Position numbers and translations under genes: made by a program. Positions 23,337 to 30,450 of a stretch of DNA of 64,000 bases are shown here, one piece after another. Location of the stretch: positions 124,001 to 188,000 of the forward strand of contig CBDCAI010000002.1 in the NCBI GenBank assembly GCA_965213845.1, given 5' to 3'. A model generated the notes under the pieces. It saw nothing but the letters and a program-made list of their open reading frames with translations. It was not told the DNA's origin and made no database searches. The stretch is from JBBROS01 sp965213845. Its GTDB lineage: Bacteria; Pseudomonadota; Alphaproteobacteria; Acetobacterales; Acetobacteraceae. Positions within the stretch are counted from its first letter, which is position 1. The number at the start of each line of letters is the position of its first letter.

Positions 23337-24380
23337 ATGTTCGGACGTCTGCTGGGGATCATGTCTGCCGACATGGCCATCGATCTCGGCACCGCGAATA
23401 CGCTCGTCTACGTCAAGGGCCGGGGCATCGTGCTGGCTGAGCCCAGCGTGGTGGCGATCGCGGATGTGCGGGGCAAGAAGCAGGTTCTGGCGGTGGGGGA
23501 GGAGGCCAAGCTGATGCTGGGCCGCACGCCGGGGAACATCCAGGCCATCCGGCCGCTGCGGGACGGCGTGATCGCCGATTTCGAGGTGGCGGAGGAGATG
23601 ATCAAGCACTTCATCCGCAAGGTGCACAACCGGCGCGGCTTCGCGAGCCCGCTGATCATCGTGTGCGTGCCCTCGGGCAGCACGGCGGTGGAGCGGCGGG
23701 CGATCCAGGAGAGCGCCGAAAGCGCTGGCGCGCGCAAGGTGCTGCTGATCGAGGAGCCGATGGCGGCGGCGATCGGGGCGGGCCTGCCGGTGACGGAGCC
23801 CTCGGGCAGCATGATCGTGGACGTGGGCGGCGGCACGACGGAGGTGGCGGTGATCAGCCTGGGCGGCATCGTCTATTCGCGCAGCGTTCGCGTGGGCGGC
23901 GACAAGATGGACGAGGCGATCATCAGCTACATCCGCCGTACCCATAACCTGTTGATCGGCGAGAGCTCGGCCGAGCGCATCAAGATGGACATCGGCGCGG
24001 CGATGCCGTCGGAGGACCATGACGACGGCCCGTACCGGGAGGTGAAGGGGCGGGACCTGATGAATGGCGTGCCGCGGGAGATCCTGGTGGGGCAGCGCCA
24101 GATCGCCGAGAGCCTGGCCGAGCCGGTGACGGCGATCGTGGAGGCGGTGAAGGTGGCGCTGGAGAACACGCCGCCGGAGTTGGCGGCCGATATCGTCGAC
24201 AAGGGAATTGTGCTGACCGGCGGGGGGGCGCTGCTCTATCGTCTGGACCAGGTGCTGCGCGACGCGACGGGTCTGCCGGTCGTGGTGGCGGAGAACCCGT
24301 TGAGCTGCGTGGCACTGGGAACGGGCCGGGCGCTTGAGGAGATGAAGCGTTTGCGGAACGTCTTGACGAGCATGTACTAA
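23337..24380 (+). CDS. mreB: rod shape-determining actin homologue MreB
   Basis: A 347-residue actin-fold ATPase that polymerises under the inner membrane and guides lateral wall synthesis. Phosphate-1 motif: MAIDLGTANTLVY. Phosphate-2: SMIVDVGGGTTEVAVISLGG. Adenosine motif: GIVLTGGGALLYRLDQVL. The N-terminal MFGRLLGIMSADM is the short amphipathic membrane-binding segment. The ATG at 23337 gives the normal length; an upstream ATG at 23301 adds twelve unlikely residues. It heads the cluster mreB-mreC-mreD-mrdA-rodA, all on the plus strand with short gaps or overlaps. Confidence 0.97.
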   Translation: MFGRLLGIMSADMAIDLGTANTLVYVKGRGIVLAEPSVVAIADVRGKKQVLAVGEEAKLMLGRTPGNIQAIRPLRDGVIADFEVAEEMIKHFIRKVHNRRGFASPLIIVCVPSGSTAVERRAIQESAESAGARKVLLIEEPMAAAIGAGLPVTEPSGSMIVDVGGGTTEVAVISLGGIVYSRSVRVGGDKMDEAIISYIRRTHNLLIGESSAERIKMDIGAAMPSEDHDDGPYREVKGRDLMNGVPREILVGQRQIAESLAEPVTAIVEAVKVALENTPPELAADIVDKGIVLTGGGALLYRLDQVLRDATGLPVVVAENPLSCVALGTGRALEEMKRLRNVLTSMY

Positions 24381-24397
24381 CACCAGGGGCCACCCGT

Positions 24398-25261
24398 TTG
24401 ATTCGTCTTTCGATCCCCGTCCGCCAGGCCCTCGCCAAGCTCACGCTGCCCGTCCTGATCGCTGCGGCGTTCGGGCTGATGCTGCTCGGCAAGGCGGACA
24501 CGCTGCTGGCCGAGCGGGCGCGGATGGCGCTGGCCGATACGCTGGCACCGGTGTTCGGCCTGGTGGCGGAGCCGTTGGCGGGGGTGCAGCGGGCGGTGGA
24601 CACGGTGCATGGCCTGGCGCAGCTGCGGACGGACAACGAGCGGCTGAAGCAGGAGAACGAGAACCTGCGGCGCTGGCATGCGGTGGCGCTGGCGCTGGAC
24701 GCCGAGAACGCGACGCTGAAGGCCAACCTGCGCTGGGTGCCGGACCCCGCCCCCAGCTACGTGACCGCACGGGTCGTGGCGGATGCAGGCGGCGTTTATG
24801 CGCGGGCGGTGCTGCTGTCGCTGGGGCCCAACCACGGCATCACCAAGGGGCAGATCGCCCTCGATGAGCGGGGCCTGGTGGGCAGGGTGACGGAGCTGGG
24901 CACCCGCAGCGCGCGGGTGCTGCTGCTGACGGACATGAACAGCCGGATCCCGATCACGCTCGAGAACAGCCGGGCGCGGGCGATCCTGGTCGGGACGAAC
25001 GGGGCGCGCCCGCGGCTGATGTATTGGCCCGAAGGGGTGTTGCCGGCCGAGGGGGAGCGTGTGGTGACCAGCGCCGAGGCGGGGGCGTTCCCGGCGGGGC
25101 TTCCGGTGGGCACCGTGCACTACACGGCGAGCAACGTGCCCGAGGTGGAGACGGCGGGGCAGCTGGACCGGCTGGAGGTCGTGCGGATCTTCAACTATGG
25201 GCTGCGTGGCCTGGTGGCGCCGGAGACGCGGATCAACGACCGGCCGGATCGCCGGAAATGA
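24398..25261 (+). CDS. mreC: rod shape-determining protein MreC
   Basis: A 287-residue bitopic protein with a short cytoplasmic N-terminus, one membrane helix (LTLPVLIAAAFGLMLLG), a coiled coil (LRTDNERLKQENENLRRW) and the double beta-barrel domain (ITKGQIALDERGLVGRVTELG; VLPAEGERVVTSAEAGAFPAGLPVG). It links MreB to the PBP2-RodA complex. The start is TTG at 24398, with GGGG eight bases upstream, 17 bases after the mreB stop; no ATG is suitably placed. The C-terminal lysine-rich end stops just before a set of 14-bp tandem repeats. Confidence 0.93.
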   Translation: MIRLSIPVRQALAKLTLPVLIAAAFGLMLLGKADTLLAERARMALADTLAPVFGLVAEPLAGVQRAVDTVHGLAQLRTDNERLKQENENLRRWHAVALALDAENATLKANLRWVPDPAPSYVTARVVADAGGVYARAVLLSLGPNHGITKGQIALDERGLVGRVTELGTRSARVLLLTDMNSRIPITLENSRARAILVGTNGARPRLMYWPEGVLPAEGERVVTSAEAGAFPAGLPVGTVHYTASNVPEVETAGQLDRLEVVRIFNYGLRGLVAPETRINDRPDRRK

Positions 25262-25271
25262 CGGTCTCCGC

Positions 25272-25313
25272 GACGGGCGGGGCATGACGGGCGGGGCATG
25301 ACAGGCGGGGCAC
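25272..25313. repeat. three 14-bp tandem repeats between mreC and mreD
   Basis: GACGGGCGGGGCAT at 25272 and 25286, then GACAGGCGGGGCAC at 25300, fill most of the 53-base gap. The last unit ends just before the mreD ATG, so its GGCGGGG may act as the ribosome-binding site. Copy number could therefore tune mreD spacing. Confidence 0.8.
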
Positions 25314-25314
25314 C

Positions 25315-25860
25315 ATGAACCAGCGGCTGCCCGGCATCCGGCCGCGGCCGACGCTGTGGCGGCAGCTGGACGCGGCCAGCCGCACGGCGTTCCCGGCGGC
25401 GTGCGCGGCGCTGCTGCTGCTGGCACTGGCGGCGCCGCTGCGGCTGCCGGGGCAGGCGCAGCTGCAGCCGGCGGCGGGCATCGCCTGCGTGTTCTTCTGG
25501 TCCTTGTTCCGGCCGGCCAGCATGTCGCCGCCGATCGTGTTCGCGCTGGGCCTGCTGTCGGACCTGCTGGGGCTGGAGCCACCAGGGATCTCGGTGCTGG
25601 TGCTGCTGGTGGTGCACGGCCTGGCGGTGCGGTGGCGGGTGCTCGCGGTGCAGGGGTTCCTGATGGTGTGGCTGGCCTTCGTCGCGGTGGCGGCCGGGGC
25701 GGCGCTGATGGGGTGGGCGCTGAACTGCCTGCTGACGTTCCGGCTGCTGCCGCTGCAGGCGGCGCTGTTCCAGTTCGGGCTGACGGCTGGGCTGTATCCG
25801 GCGCTGGCGGCGCTGTTCACGATGGCGCATCGCGGCCTAGCGAACCCGGAGCAGGCATGA
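25315..25860 (+). CDS. mreD: rod shape-determining protein MreD
   Basis: A 181-residue integral membrane protein with about five hydrophobic segments, including FPAACAALLLLALAAPL, IVFALGLLSDLLGLEP, GISVLVLLVVHGLAV and FLMVWLAFVAVAAGAAL. The LSDLLGLEPPG motif is typical of MreD. It bridges the MreC/PBP2/RodA elongasome. The start follows directly on a tandem repeat carrying a GGCGGGG stretch. The stop overlaps the mrdA start by four bases (ATGA). Confidence 0.88.
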   Translation: MNQRLPGIRPRPTLWRQLDAASRTAFPAACAALLLLALAAPLRLPGQAQLQPAAGIACVFFWSLFRPASMSPPIVFALGLLSDLLGLEPPGISVLVLLVVHGLAVRWRVLAVQGFLMVWLAFVAVAAGAALMGWALNCLLTFRLLPLQAALFQFGLTAGLYPALAALFTMAHRGLANPEQA

Positions 25861-27725
25861 GCCCCTTCAAAAAGGAGAACAAGCGCAGTGCTGTGTTCAC
25901 CCGGCGCACGCTGCTGGTGGGCGGCGGGCAGCTGACGGTGCTGGGGCTGCTGGGGGCCAAGCTGTACCAGGTCCAGGTCGTGGAGGGGGCGCGCTATGCC
26001 ACGCTGGCCGAGAGCAACCGCATCAGCGCCCGGCTGACGGCGCCGCCGCGCGGCCGCATCCTGGACCGGTTCGGCACGGTCGTCGGCGGGAACCGGCTCA
26101 ACTACCGCGCGCTGCTGACGGCCGAGCTGTCCGAGAAGGTGGACCTGACGCTGGACACCTTCGCCAAGACGGTGTCGCTGGCCGATCACGAGCGGGCGCG
26201 GATCGACCGCGAGCTGCGCCGCCGCCGACGGTTCATCCCCATCATCGTGCGGGAGTTCCTGACGTGGGAGGACATGGCGCGGATCGAGGTGAACGCGCCG
26301 GACCTGCCAGGCATCTTCGTGGATGTGGGCACGACGCGGGTCTATCCGGTGGGGCCGGCGCTGGCGCATGTCGTCGGGTATGTGGCGCCGCCGAGCGAGG
26401 CCGACATGGGCGACGAGCCCATGCTGGCGCTGCCGGGGATCCGGGTGGGCCGGGCGGGGATGGAGAAGGCGCAGGACCTGACGCTGCGGGGCCGGGCCGG
26501 GGCGGTGCAGATGGAGGTGAACGCCGTCGGCCGGGTGATCCGCGAGCTGGACCGGCAGGAGGGCACGCAGGGGCAGGACCTGGGCCTGACGATCGACCTC
26601 GGTCTGCAGAACTCCGTGTTGAAGCGGCTGGGCGACGAGAGCGCCTCGGCGGTGGTGATGGACTGCCGCAACGGCGAGGTGCTCGCCATGACGACGAACC
26701 CGAGCTTCGACCCCGGCCTGTTCAATTCGGGCGTGAGCCAGAGCCAGTGGGTGGAGTGGACGCGCAACCGGCGTGCGCCGCTGATCAACAAGGCCTCGGC
26801 GGGGCTGTATGCGCCCGGCAGCACGTTCAAGATGGTGGTGGGGGCCGCGGGGCTGGAGGCCAAGACCATCTCGCCCGGGGACCGGATCAGCTGCCCGGGG
26901 TTCCTGGATATCGGCGACACGCGCTTCCATTGCTGGAGCAAGAACGGGCATGGCGGGCTCGATGTCCGCGGTGCGCTGAAGAACAGCTGCGACGTGTTCT
27001 TCTACGAGGTGGCGCGGCGGACCGGGATCGACCGGGTGGCGGCGATGGCCAACCGGTTCGGCATCGGGGTGGACCTGGAGCTGGACCTTCCGGGGGCGCG
27101 GCGGGGGCTGATGCCGACGCGGGCCTGGCGGATGGGGCAGGGGAAGGCGTGGAACGTCGGCGACACCATCTCGTGCGGGATCGGGCAGGGGTATATCCAG
27201 ACGACGCCGCTGGCGCTGTGCACCTATGTGTCGCGGGTGGCGACGGGGCGGGCAGTGCAGCCGCATCTGACGCGCACGGTGGGCGGCGTGCTGCAGAACG
27301 GCAGCAAAGCGGAGGAATACAAACTCCTGGGCCTGCCGGAGCGCAACATGCACCTGCTGCGCGACGGGATGTTCGCCGTGGTGAACGAGGCGGGCGGGAC
27401 GGCGCCCGGGGCGCGGCTGCCGATGGCCGGCGTGCAGATGGCGGGCAAGACGGGGTCCACGCAGGTGCGCCGGGTCAGCCGGGAGCAGCGGGAGCATGGG
27501 TTCAAGTCGGAGAACCTGCCGTGGGAGTTCCGGCCGCACGCGCTGTTCGTGTGCTACGCGCCGTATGACGCGCCGCGCTATGCGGTGGCCGTGGTGGTGG
27601 AGCACGGCAATGCCGGGGCCGCCGCGGCGGCGCCGCTGGGGCGGGACATCATGATGGACGTGCTGACGCGCGACCCGGCCGGCCACCAGGGCAGCCCGTC
27701 TCCGGCGCGGGTGGCGGGCGCATGA
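25857..27725 (+). CDS. mrdA: penicillin-binding protein 2 (peptidoglycan DD-transpeptidase)
   Basis: A 622-residue class B penicillin-binding protein that cross-links lateral-wall peptidoglycan. The N-terminal membrane anchor (LLVGGGQLTVLGLLGAKL) is followed by the pedestal/dimerisation domain, starting SNRISARLTAPPRGRILDR. Catalytic motifs: S322-T-F-K (APGSTFKMVV), S377-C-D (LKNSCDVFFY) and K531-T-G (AGKTGSTQV). It starts within the mreD stop (ATGA) and its own stop overlaps the rodA start by four bases. It works as a pair with RodA. Confidence 0.96.
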   Translation: MSPFKKENKRSAVFTRRTLLVGGGQLTVLGLLGAKLYQVQVVEGARYATLAESNRISARLTAPPRGRILDRFGTVVGGNRLNYRALLTAELSEKVDLTLDTFAKTVSLADHERARIDRELRRRRRFIPIIVREFLTWEDMARIEVNAPDLPGIFVDVGTTRVYPVGPALAHVVGYVAPPSEADMGDEPMLALPGIRVGRAGMEKAQDLTLRGRAGAVQMEVNAVGRVIRELDRQEGTQGQDLGLTIDLGLQNSVLKRLGDESASAVVMDCRNGEVLAMTTNPSFDPGLFNSGVSQSQWVEWTRNRRAPLINKASAGLYAPGSTFKMVVGAAGLEAKTISPGDRISCPGFLDIGDTRFHCWSKNGHGGLDVRGALKNSCDVFFYEVARRTGIDRVAAMANRFGIGVDLELDLPGARRGLMPTRAWRMGQGKAWNVGDTISCGIGQGYIQTTPLALCTYVSRVATGRAVQPHLTRTVGGVLQNGSKAEEYKLLGLPERNMHLLRDGMFAVVNEAGGTAPGARLPMAGVQMAGKTGSTQVRRVSREQREHGFKSENLPWEFRPHALFVCYAPYDAPRYAVAVVVEHGNAGAAAAAPLGRDIMMDVLTRDPAGHQGSPSPARVAGA

Positions 27726-28867
27726 TCTCCGCCCGCCGGCTGATCCGGGCGGAGCCGTCGTTCGGGATCACGACCAAGCTGTGGCAGATCAGCTGGACCT
27801 ACGTGCTGCTGCTGTGCGCGCTGGCGGGTGTGGGCTACGTGGCGCTGTATTCGGCGGCGGGGGGCAGCCCCGAGCCCTATGCGTCGCGGCACATCATCCG
27901 CTTTGCGTTCGGCCTGGTGATGATGCTGTGCATGGCGTTGGTGGACATCCGGTTCATCGCCCGGCTGTCGTACGTGGTGTACGGCGTGTCGGTCGCGCTG
28001 CTGGTCCTGGTGCTGCGCATGGGGCACATGGGCAAGGGGGCGATGCGCTGGATCGAGGTGGGCGGGCTGCAGCTGCAGCCGAGCGAGCTGGCCAAGATCG
28101 GGCTGGTGATGGCGCTGGCCGCCTGGTTCCACAAGGCGAGCTGGGAGCGGATGGGCAACCCGCTGTTCCTGATCCCGCCGGCGCTGATGGTGCTGGTGCC
28201 GGTGGGGCTGATCCTGAAGGAGCCGAACCTCGGCACGGCCGTCATCACGTCGATCGTCGGCGGCTCGGTGTTCCTGGCGGCGGGCGTGCGCTGGTGGAAG
28301 ATGGCGCTGGTGGTGATGCCGATCCCGTTTGCGGCGCAGCTGGCGTTCGCGCACCTGCACGACTACCAGCGGGCGCGGATCACGACGTTCATGAACCCCG
28401 AGAGCGATCCGCTGGGTGCGGGCTACAACATCATCCAGTCCAAGATCGCGCTGGGGTCGGGGGGCCTGTGGGGGAAGGGGTTCCTGCAGGGGACGCAGGG
28501 GCACCTCAACTTCCTGCCGGAGAAGCAGACGGACTTCATCTTCACGACGCTGGCCGAGGAGTTCGGGCTGGTGGGGGGGCTGGCCCTGCTCGGGCTGCTG
28601 TCCATGATCCTGGTGGGGGCCATCGGGATCGCGCTGCGGTGCCGGCACCATTACGGGCGGCTGCTGGCGCTGGGGATCGCCACCAACTTCTTCATGTATG
28701 TGTTCGTGAACGTGGCGATGGTGATGGGGGCGATCCCGGTGGGGGGGGTGCCGCTGCCGCTGGTGTCGCACGGAGGGTCGGCGATGCTGATGACGATGTT
28801 CGGGTTCGGGCTGCTGATGTCGGTCCATGTGCACCGCGACGTGGAGTTCGGCGAACGCGAGGAGTGA
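27722..28867 (+). CDS. rodA: peptidoglycan glycosyltransferase RodA
   Basis: A 381-residue SEDS-family membrane polymerase with about ten hydrophobic segments. Family motifs: GAMRWIEVGGLQLQPSELAK, LILKEPNLGTAVI, and QARITTFMNPESDPLGAGYN-like sequence here reading QRARITTFMNPESDPLGAGY. FLPEKQTDFIFTTLAEEFG and GVPLPLVSHGGSAM are also present. The conserved aspartate of EKQTDF is present. It polymerises lipid II with PBP2 as partner. It overlaps mrdA by four bases and ends the shape cluster, just before a block of 15-bp tandem repeats. Confidence 0.96.
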   Translation: MISARRLIRAEPSFGITTKLWQISWTYVLLLCALAGVGYVALYSAAGGSPEPYASRHIIRFAFGLVMMLCMALVDIRFIARLSYVVYGVSVALLVLVLRMGHMGKGAMRWIEVGGLQLQPSELAKIGLVMALAAWFHKASWERMGNPLFLIPPALMVLVPVGLILKEPNLGTAVITSIVGGSVFLAAGVRWWKMALVVMPIPFAAQLAFAHLHDYQRARITTFMNPESDPLGAGYNIIQSKIALGSGGLWGKGFLQGTQGHLNFLPEKQTDFIFTTLAEEFGLVGGLALLGLLSMILVGAIGIALRCRHHYGRLLALGIATNFFMYVFVNVAMVMGAIPVGGVPLPLVSHGGSAMLMTMFGFGLLMSVHVHRDVEFGEREE

Positions 28868-28880
28868 CGGCCTGATCGTG

Positions 28881-28940
28881 CGGCCGTCAGGCGGGCGGCC
28901 ATCAGGTGGGCGGCCGTCAGGTGGGCGGCCGTCAGGTGGG
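28881..28940. repeat. four 15-bp tandem repeats between rodA and the DHp-like gene
   Basis: The unit CGGCCGTCAGGTGGG occurs at 28881, 28896, 28911 and 28926, with one or two changes in the first two copies. The last copy contains the stop codon of the convergent DHp-like gene, and GTCA in each unit gives TGAC on the other strand. Hence repeat number does not change that protein. Confidence 0.85.
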
Positions 28941-29372
28941 CGGTGCGGGGGTGGCCGCGGGGTCGCCGGGCTTCGGGGCCATGACGCCCTTGCTGTCGTT
29001 GAGCAGGGCGGTGGCGCGCTCGATCGAGCGGACGACGGCGGTCCCGGCGCGCTGGACGGTCGGCTCCGGGTGGTTCAGCAGGCGGTCCGACATCATGAGC
29101 GCCGGGGAGAGGACGCCCCGCAGGTCGTGGCGCAGGGTGGCGCTGTGGGCCCGGTAGTCTTCGAGTTCCTGCCGCAGCGCATGTTCGGCCGAGCGGTCGG
29201 GCGGGGGCTGGCCGCGCAGCGCGGCATACAGGACGACGCCTGCCGCCAGGCCCGGGAGGAGGGCTGCGGGTCCATAGGGAAGGCCGAGGCCCATCAGCGC
29301 CAGCGTCAGGCCGGTGGCCCCGAAGGCGAGGGCACCGGCGAGGATGGACAGACGGAACGAACCCTGCAGCAT
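28932..29372 (-). CDS. membrane-anchored DHp-like (histidine-kinase dimerisation) protein without ATPase domain
   Basis: A 146-residue protein from ATG 29372 (AGGTGAG upstream). GTG at 29381 and ATG at 29402 are alternatives. Two hydrophobic segments (ILAGALAFGATGLTLALMG; PAALLPGLAAGVVLYAAL) are followed by a helix (HALRQELEDYRAHSATL). LRHDLRGVLSPALMMSDRLL then resembles the H-box of histidine kinases, with His as a possible phospho-acceptor. A second helix (TAVVRSIERATALLND) completes a DHp hairpin. The protein then ends in a Pro/Ala tail, with no ATP-binding domain. It may be a phosphotransfer protein, a dominant regulator or a relic. It is divergent from rpmH. Confidence 0.6.
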   Translation of the reverse strand: MLQGSFRLSILAGALAFGATGLTLALMGLGLPYGPAALLPGLAAGVVLYAALRGQPPPDRSAEHALRQELEDYRAHSATLRHDLRGVLSPALMMSDRLLNHPEPTVQRAGTAVVRSIERATALLNDSKGVMAPKPGDPAATPAPPT

Positions 29373-29553
29373 TGTGCTCACCTGTTTCCTGCTGGACGCC
29401 ATAGCGGCAGATATGTTGCATAAGGTTAACAGCCGAACCCGCACGAGGGTTCCCAGCCCGGCATGTTCGCCACCTTCGCACATTCCAGGCCCCGGCGTAC
29501 TCGGCCATGGCGTGCTTTTCCCGAGGGATGGTGCGCTGCGATGGTGGGATACG

Positions 29554-29583
29554 TTGACGCGACCCCCGATGGCCGCCTATAAG
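29554..29583 (+). promoter_or_regulatory. sigma-70-type promoter for rpmH operon
   Basis: TTGACG (29554-29559) and TATAAG (29578-29583) are 18 bases apart; CTATAA one base earlier would give 17. Transcription would start near 29590, giving a leader of about 65 bases that contains two adjacent hairpins. Confidence 0.6.
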
Positions 29584-29594
29584 CCGCGCCTGCA

Positions 29595-29631
29595 CCGGAC
29601 CCGGCTGGGTCCGGCCGCGGCCATTGGCCGC
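29595..29631 (+). other. two consecutive hairpins in the rpmH 5' leader
   Basis: CCGGACCC-GGCT-GGGTCCGG (29595-29614) is a perfect 8-bp stem with a 4-base loop. GCGGCC-ATT-GGCCGC (29617-29631) follows directly. They end 23 bases before the GTG start, leaving GGAG free. A role in mRNA stability or in L34-dependent control is inference. Confidence 0.55.
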
Positions 29632-29654
29632 CGCCCTGGAACCGGAGACCCGAC

Positions 29655-29789
29655 GTGAAGCGCACCTATCAACCCTCCAAGCTGGTCCGCAAGCGCCGCC
29701 ACGGGTTCCGTGCCCGCATGGCCACCGTCGGCGGCCGCAAGGTCCTGGCCAACCGCCGTGCCAAGGGCCGCCAGAAACTCTCGGCCTGA
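29655..29789 (+). CDS. rpmH: 50S ribosomal protein L34
   Basis: A 44-residue basic protein beginning MKRTYQPSKLVRKRRHGF and ending RAKGRQKLSA, the standard L34 sequence and length. The start is GTG with GGAG seven bases upstream. It is the first gene of the rpmH-rnpA-yidD-yidC-engB group that links ribosome and tRNA maturation to membrane protein insertion. The promoter and two leader hairpins lie directly upstream. Confidence 0.97.
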   Translation: MKRTYQPSKLVRKRRHGFRARMATVGGRKVLANRRAKGRQKLSA

Positions 29790-29824
29790 TCCGGCACGGC
29801 GCCGCGTCCGTGGCGCCTGACTCC

Positions 29825-30175
29825 ATGCAGAAGCAAGCCGCGCTCGCTGGGCGACTGAAGCGACGCGCCGAGTTCCTCGCCGTGGCGGGGAAGGGTCGCC
29901 GCACGCCGTCATCCGGGCTGGTGCTGCAGGCGCTGGCGCGGGGCGACGACGGCCCGGCGCGACTCGGCTTCACCGTGACGAAGAAGGTCGGCAACGCCGT
30001 GGTCCGCAACCGAACCAAACGCCGCCTGCGGGAGGCCGCGCGCGCCGTCCTGAAGACGGAGAGCGTGACGGGCGTGGACCTGGTGCTGATCGGGCGCGAC
30101 AGCACGCGGGGCCGGCGGTTCGGTCTGCTGGTCGAGGATTTCCGCCGGGCGCTGGTGAAGCTGGGCGCGCTGTGA
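29825..30175 (+). CDS. rnpA: ribonuclease P protein component
   Basis: A 116-residue basic protein that supports the RNase P RNA in removing 5' leaders from pre-tRNAs. Family features are LKRRAEFLAVAGKGRR at the N-terminus and the RNR motif in VVRNRTKRRLREAARAV. The ATG at 29825 gives a normal length; a GTG a few codons upstream is possible. It lies 35 bases after rpmH and overlaps yidD by four bases (GTGA). Confidence 0.95.
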   Translation: MQKQAALAGRLKRRAEFLAVAGKGRRTPSSGLVLQALARGDDGPARLGFTVTKKVGNAVVRNRTKRRLREAARAVLKTESVTGVDLVLIGRDSTRGRRFGLLVEDFRRALVKLGAL

Positions 30176-30450
30176 GCCTGGCCTGGGTTTCGGCGCCGGT
30201 CACCGGCGTGTTGGTGCTGCTGGTGCGGACCTATCAGTGGACGCTGCGCCCGTTCATCGGCGCCCAGTGCCGGTTCGAGCCGAGTTGCAGCCACTACGCG
30301 ATCGAGGCGCTGCACCGGCATGGCGCGCTGCGCGGCACCGGGCTTGCCGCCTGGCGGGTGCTGCGGTGCAACCCCTGGAATGCCGGCGGTGCCGACCCGG
30401 TGCCGGCGTGCGCCTGTCATCCTCCCATGAGCCGTCGAGTGACCCCCTGA
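30172..30450 (+). CDS. yidD: membrane protein insertion efficiency factor YidD
   Basis: A 92-residue protein starting at GTG within the rnpA stop. The conserved core is YQWTLRPFIGAQCRFEPSCSHYAIEAL followed by GTGLAAWRVLRCNPWNAGG, with the family cysteines in CRFEPSC. A short N-terminal hydrophobic/amphipathic helix (VTGVLVLLVRTY) attaches it to the inner membrane. Its stop shares a base with the yidC ATG. It assists YidC-dependent insertion. Confidence 0.95.
   Translation: MSLAWVSAPVTGVLVLLVRTYQWTLRPFIGAQCRFEPSCSHYAIEALHRHGALRGTGLAAWRVLRCNPWNAGGADPVPACACHPPMSRRVTP

Noticed and set aside
28881..28940. Possible CRISPR array
   Set aside because: The 15-bp units are directly contiguous with no spacers, and no cas gene is present.
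29402..29483. Upstream extension of the DHp-like gene
   Set aside because: No ribosome-binding site; the first 27 codons read into promoter-like sequence, while ATG 29372 has a good site and gives a sensible membrane topology.
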